This document shows, piece after piece, positions 60,534 to 64,000 of a stretch of DNA of 64,000 bases. Under the pieces are notes generated by a model. That model did not search any database, was not told the DNA's origin, and saw only the letters and a list, made by a program, of their open reading frames with translations. Within the stretch, counting starts at the first letter, position 1. Each line of letters starts with the position of its first letter. A program made the position numbers and the translations under genes. Origin of the DNA: CAYZQH01 sp050300015 (GTDB lineage: Bacteria > Pseudomonadota > Gammaproteobacteria > Pseudomonadales > Cellvibrionaceae); contig JBNKWZ010000024.1 in the NCBI GenBank assembly GCA_050300015.1, positions 248,001 through 312,000 of the forward strand. The letters run 5' to 3'.

Positions 60534-61043
60534 GTGTCGTTTAATTGGGCCGATTGGGTCATAGTCAGTATCATCGCAGTCTCGTGCGGATTTGGCGTTA
60601 TGCGGGGGCTGATAAAAGAAGCTTTGTCGGTGGCAAACTGGGTTATCGCCTTGCTGGTGGCGGTGGTTTTCAAAGACCGGCTGGCCATGTTACTCGAAGG
60701 CCAGATCCAAACGCATTCGGTGCGAGAGATTGTGGCTTTCAGCTCGTTGTTTTTGATCACCCTAATGGTTGGCGCCTTGGTGAATTATTTGATTGGCCAG
60801 TTGGTCAAAATGACCGGGTTAAGTTCGACCGATCGCACTTTGGGTATGGTGTTTGGTTTGTTTAGAGGCGGCGTGGTGGTGATGGCCATTTTGCTGTGGA
60901 TTCCACCGCTCATTTCTATCGACCAAGATCAATGGTGGTCAAAATCGGTTTTAATTCCACACTTCATGGCGTTTGAAGGGTGGGCCAGAGCGTCTGCGGC
61001 CTCGTTTGCCAGTTGGGTGTTCAGTATTTTCAGTCAGGCGTAA
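60534..61043 (+). CDS. cvpA: CvpA family membrane protein
   Basis: 169 residues with four hydrophobic helices and the family start FNWADWVIVSIIAVSCGFGV followed by RGLIKEALSV. Named for colicin V production; its cell role is unclear, with links to envelope function. Start is GTG 60534. The 223-base gap after dedD holds nothing recognisable. 15 bases before purF, the conserved cvpA-purF pair. Confidence 0.93.
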   Translation: MSFNWADWVIVSIIAVSCGFGVMRGLIKEALSVANWVIALLVAVVFKDRLAMLLEGQIQTHSVREIVAFSSLFLITLMVGALVNYLIGQLVKMTGLSSTDRTLGMVFGLFRGGVVVMAILLWIPPLISIDQDQWWSKSVLIPHFMAFEGWARASAASFASWVFSIFSQA

Positions 61044-61058
61044 GTGAGGTAGTAGTCT

Positions 61059-62582
61059 ATGTGTGGCATCGTCGGTATCGTGGGAAAAAGTCACGTAAAC
61101 GTGGCGCTATATGATGCGCTGACCATGCTCCAGCATCGTGGCCAGGATGCTGCTGGCATCATGACTTGTCATAACGGCAAAATGGCTCAGCAAAAAGCTG
61201 TAGGCTTAGTAAAAGATGTGTTTCGTACACGGCACATGCAGCGTTTGGTTGGTAATATGGGTATTGGCCATGTGCGCTATCCCACGGCGGGCAGTTCTGG
61301 CCCCGCGCTTGCTCAGCCTTTTTATGTGAATTCCCCCTATGGTATTGCACTGGCGCATAACGGCAACTTGACCAATACCGAGCAGTTGAGTCGTGATTTA
61401 TTTAAGGCCGACTTGCGCCACGTGAATACGGACTCGGACTCGGAAGTTCTGCTCAATGTTTTTGCCCATGAATTACAGCTACAAGGAAAACTACAGCCCA
61501 CGCAGGATGATATTTTTACCGCTGTGGCACGCGTGCACAAACGGGTGAAAGGTGGCTATGCGGTAGTAGCACTGATTGCCAACTACGGCGTGCTGGCTTT
61601 TCGCGACCCCAATGGCATTCGGCCCTTGGTATTTGGCGAACGCGTAACCGACCGAGGCAAAGAGTATATGATTGCCTCTGAGAGTGTGGCGTTGGATGTT
61701 TTGGGCTTTAAATTGATTCGTGACGTGGCGCCAGGGGAAGCGGTTTTTGTGACCGTGGAAGGTGAGCTGCACACCAAAATTTGCTCTGAGGAAAGCCGTC
61801 TTAGCCCTTGCATCTTTGAGCATGTGTATTTTGCGCGACCCGACTCTATTATGGATGGCGTATCCGTCTATAAGGCGCGATTGCGCCAGGGAGAGAAACT
61901 GGCCGAAAAGGTACTGCGGTTGCGTCCGAAGCACGACATTGATGTGGTGATTCCCATACCGGATAGCAGCCGGGTTGCGGGTCAGGCACTGGCATACGGC
62001 TTGGGCGTGAAATTCCGTGAAGGCCTTGTGAAAAACCGTTACATCGGGCGTACCTTTATCATGCCTGGACAACAATTAAGAAAAAAATCTGTTCGACAGA
62101 AACTCAACGCCATTGATTTGGAGTTTCGAGGCAAGAATGTGATGTTGGTGGATGATTCCATCGTGCGTGGCACTACCTGCCAGCAAATTATTCAAATGGC
62201 AAGGGATGCTGGTGCAGAGAAAGTGTTCTTTGCTTCTGCCGCACCTGCGGTGAAATTTCCCAATGTATATGGCATTGACATGCCCTCGGTGAACGAGCTC
62301 ATTGCCCATGGTTTAAATGAAGATGAAGTGTGTAAACAAATTGGTGCGGATTGGTTGGTGTATCAAGACATCGAAGATTTAATTGCCGCTTCGGCAGAGG
62401 GCAATCAAACCATACACCAATTCGATTGTGCCGTCTTCAATGGTGAGTACATTACAGGCGATGTCGACGAAGAATATTTGGCGAAGTTAGAAGCAGCACG
62501 CAACGATCTGGCCAAGGCCAAGAATGAAGATGTGGGTGAGTCCTCAGGGCAAACCTCCATGGTGGGTATTCACAACGCCTAA
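61059..62582 (+). CDS. purF: Amidophosphoribosyltransferase
   Basis: First committed step of purine synthesis. 507 residues: catalytic Cys2 in MCGIVGIVGKS, HRGQDAAGIMT, RYPTAGSSG and the Gln amidotransferase core; the PRPP site is VMLVDDSIVRGTTC. Length matches the E. coli type. Follows cvpA by 15 bases and precedes metZ by 33. Confidence 0.98.
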   Translation: MCGIVGIVGKSHVNVALYDALTMLQHRGQDAAGIMTCHNGKMAQQKAVGLVKDVFRTRHMQRLVGNMGIGHVRYPTAGSSGPALAQPFYVNSPYGIALAHNGNLTNTEQLSRDLFKADLRHVNTDSDSEVLLNVFAHELQLQGKLQPTQDDIFTAVARVHKRVKGGYAVVALIANYGVLAFRDPNGIRPLVFGERVTDRGKEYMIASESVALDVLGFKLIRDVAPGEAVFVTVEGELHTKICSEESRLSPCIFEHVYFARPDSIMDGVSVYKARLRQGEKLAEKVLRLRPKHDIDVVIPIPDSSRVAGQALAYGLGVKFREGLVKNRYIGRTFIMPGQQLRKKSVRQKLNAIDLEFRGKNVMLVDDSIVRGTTCQQIIQMARDAGAEKVFFASAAPAVKFPNVYGIDMPSVNELIAHGLNEDEVCKQIGADWLVYQDIEDLIAASAEGNQTIHQFDCAVFNGEYITGDVDEEYLAKLEAARNDLAKAKNEDVGESSGQTSMVGIHNA

Positions 62583-62615
62583 CAGCGTTCAGTCTCATAA
62601 GGTTTAAGTACAACA

Positions 62616-63809
62616 ATGGATGATTCGTCAAAGTCGAGCTTGGGTCTCGATACGTTGGCCATTCGGGCAGGTATTCATCGTACCGAAGAAGGTGAACATT
62701 GCGAGCCCATCTTTACGACTTCCAGCTATGTGTTTGCCAATGCAGAGGAGGCCGCTGCGCGTTTTTCAGGTGATGCATCTGGTAATGTGTATTCTCGATA
62801 TACCAACCCGACAGTACGCACCTTTGAGGAACGCATTGCCGCTTTAGAGGGGGCCGAGGCAGCAGTTGCCACTGCCTCGGGAATGTCGGCGATCCTCAGT
62901 ACTTTTTTGGCGCTGTTACAGGTGGGCGATCACGTAGTGTGCTCGCGAAGTGTTTTTGGTACCACCAGTATGTTATTTACTAAGTATTTGCAAAAATTCG
63001 GTGTTCAGGTCACCTTTGTCACACTGACGGACCTCGATGCATGGCGCGCAGCCATCGTGCCTGAAACCAAGGCCCTATTTTTAGAAACCCCTTCAAACCC
63101 CTTGTGTGATGTGGCGGATCTTGCTGCCCTGAGTGCGCTTGCCAAAACTCACGGCGCTCTTTTGGTGGTGGACAATTGCTTTTGTACCCCAGCACTGCAG
63201 CGCCCCTTGGCGCTGGGGGCAGACATTGTGGTGCATTCAGCGACCAAATATCTCGATGGGCAAGGGCGTTGCTTGGGGGGTGCCGTGGTAGGCAGTGCCG
63301 AGCATATGGACTTGGTGTTAGGCTTTGTTAGAACTTGCGGCCCAACCATGAGCCCCTTCAATGCTTGGGTGTTTACCAAAGGGCTTGAAACATTGCGCCT
63401 TAGAATGGAGGCGCATTCGCGCAATGCGTTGCTGTTGGCGAATTGGCTGGAACAGCAGCCACAGGTGGAGCAGGTGTATTACGCGGGTTTAGAGTCTCAC
63501 CCCGGGCACCGATTGGCGAAGGTACAGCAAAAGGCCTTTGGTGGGGTGTTAAGTTTCCGAGTGAAAGGCGCTCGTGAAGAGGCCTGGAAACTCATCAATA
63601 CGACGCAATTGATGTCTTTGACTGCTAATTTGGGTGATACCAAAACCACTATCGTACACCCGGCCACAACCACTCATGGGCGGTTGTCGGAGGACGAAAA
63701 ACGCGCTTCCGGTATCAGCGAGGGCTTAATCCGTATTGCAGTGGGCCTTGAAGACATACAAGATTTATTCGCTGACCTGGAAAGAGGGCTCTCGCCCGCA
63801 TCCATGTGA
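62616..63809 (+). CDS. metZ: O-succinylhomoserine sulfhydrylase
   Basis: PLP enzyme making homocysteine directly from O-succinylhomoserine and sulfide. 397 residues of the Cys/Met metabolism family: SRYTNPTVRTFEERIAALEG, ATASGMSAILSTFLAL, the PLP Lys in HSATKYLDGQGRCLGGAV and SLTANLGDTKTTIVHPATTT. MetB and MetC look similar, but the purF-metZ order is that of Pseudomonas, where metZ is established. No SAM riboswitch fits in the 33-base gap upstream. Confidence 0.92.
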   Translation: MDDSSKSSLGLDTLAIRAGIHRTEEGEHCEPIFTTSSYVFANAEEAAARFSGDASGNVYSRYTNPTVRTFEERIAALEGAEAAVATASGMSAILSTFLALLQVGDHVVCSRSVFGTTSMLFTKYLQKFGVQVTFVTLTDLDAWRAAIVPETKALFLETPSNPLCDVADLAALSALAKTHGALLVVDNCFCTPALQRPLALGADIVVHSATKYLDGQGRCLGGAVVGSAEHMDLVLGFVRTCGPTMSPFNAWVFTKGLETLRLRMEAHSRNALLLANWLEQQPQVEQVYYAGLESHPGHRLAKVQQKAFGGVLSFRVKGAREEAWKLINTTQLMSLTANLGDTKTTIVHPATTTHGRLSEDEKRASGISEGLIRIAVGLEDIQDLFADLERGLSPASM

Positions 63810-63936
63810 CCAACCTCTTCGAGCTTGTGGTCTTGCCTTCGCTAATTGTTGCTACACTCAGTAGATACCCCCGAACTTTATCTGGGCTTAGCGCCCCAGT
63901 CCCTGTTAACAGGCCCTAAGGAATACTGACGGTCGT

Positions 63937-64000
63937 ATGCAATCACTGGTTGAAAATATTGTTTCCAAAGTCGGCGAAGTGGTACTGGGGAAAGATCGCC
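63937..64000 (+). CDS. MoxR-family AAA+ ATPase, N-terminal fragment (runs off the window)
   Basis: ATG 63937 begins MQSLVENIVSKVGEVVLGKD, the usual opening of MoxR ATPases just before the Walker A motif. Only 21 codons lie in the window. MoxR proteins act as chaperones for metal insertion or assembly and are usually followed by a DUF58 gene. CTAAGGA lies some 15 bases upstream. Confidence 0.6.
   Translation, partial: MQSLVENIVSKVGEVVLGKDR

Overview
The window comes from the chromosome of a gammaproteobacterium. Gene content and order point to the Cellvibrionaceae (Simiduia/Teredinibacter/Saccharophagus-like): dksA-gluQRS beside sfsA, ribF-ileS-lspA-fkpB-ispH, the Pseudomonas-type run trpF-trpB-trpA-accD-folC-dedD-cvpA-purF-metZ, and a secreted GH5 mannanase with long polyserine linkers. 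The genus is an inference from these traits.

Layout. 1-4536: the end of an AT-rich surface-polysaccharide locus (two glycosyltransferases, GDP-mannose dehydratase, GDP-fucose synthase, WecG/TagA-type transferase). 4537-6366: gene debris, namely a RAYT transposase with a nonsense codon and a Fic gene with two frameshifts. 6495-12716: a J-domain protein and an RND efflux pair bracketed by two paralogous GGA-rich small RNAs of the Rsm/Csr type, each with the same upstream element, the same -10 and a strong terminator. 12828-31297: housekeeping genes (cysQ, gluQRS, dksA, sfsA, Rieske, TfoX-C, M15 peptidase, HAD, ppa, msrA, mpl, ubiX, FHA, a frameshifted SelW-like gene, an MMPL exporter, EamA, glk, ribF). 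A dispersed hairpin-rich intergenic repeat occurs at four loci. 31319-36015: ileS-lspA-fkpB-ispH.

36102-44350 is an integrated element of about 8.25 kb. A large serine recombinase has inserted it into the codons for the SLGCPK motif of rimO. A dead 17-residue rimO start remains on the left. On the right the element supplies a new start codon and the first 18-19 codons, so rimO is again a full-length gene. The cargo is an Eco29kI-like GIY-YIG restriction enzyme with its C5 methyltransferase, a FimB-like tyrosine recombinase, a small HUH (rolling-circle type) endonuclease, a possible DUF6626 protein, and several genes I do not recognise.

45633-64000: repeats, a lipid A acyltransferase, an IS200/IS605 remnant, the mannanase, dnaE, accA, the trp/accD/folC/purF/metZ run, and the first codons of a MoxR ATPase at the window edge.

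The two observations I would follow first are the rimO-restoring serine-integrase island and the twin Rsm-type sRNAs with their shared upstream element.
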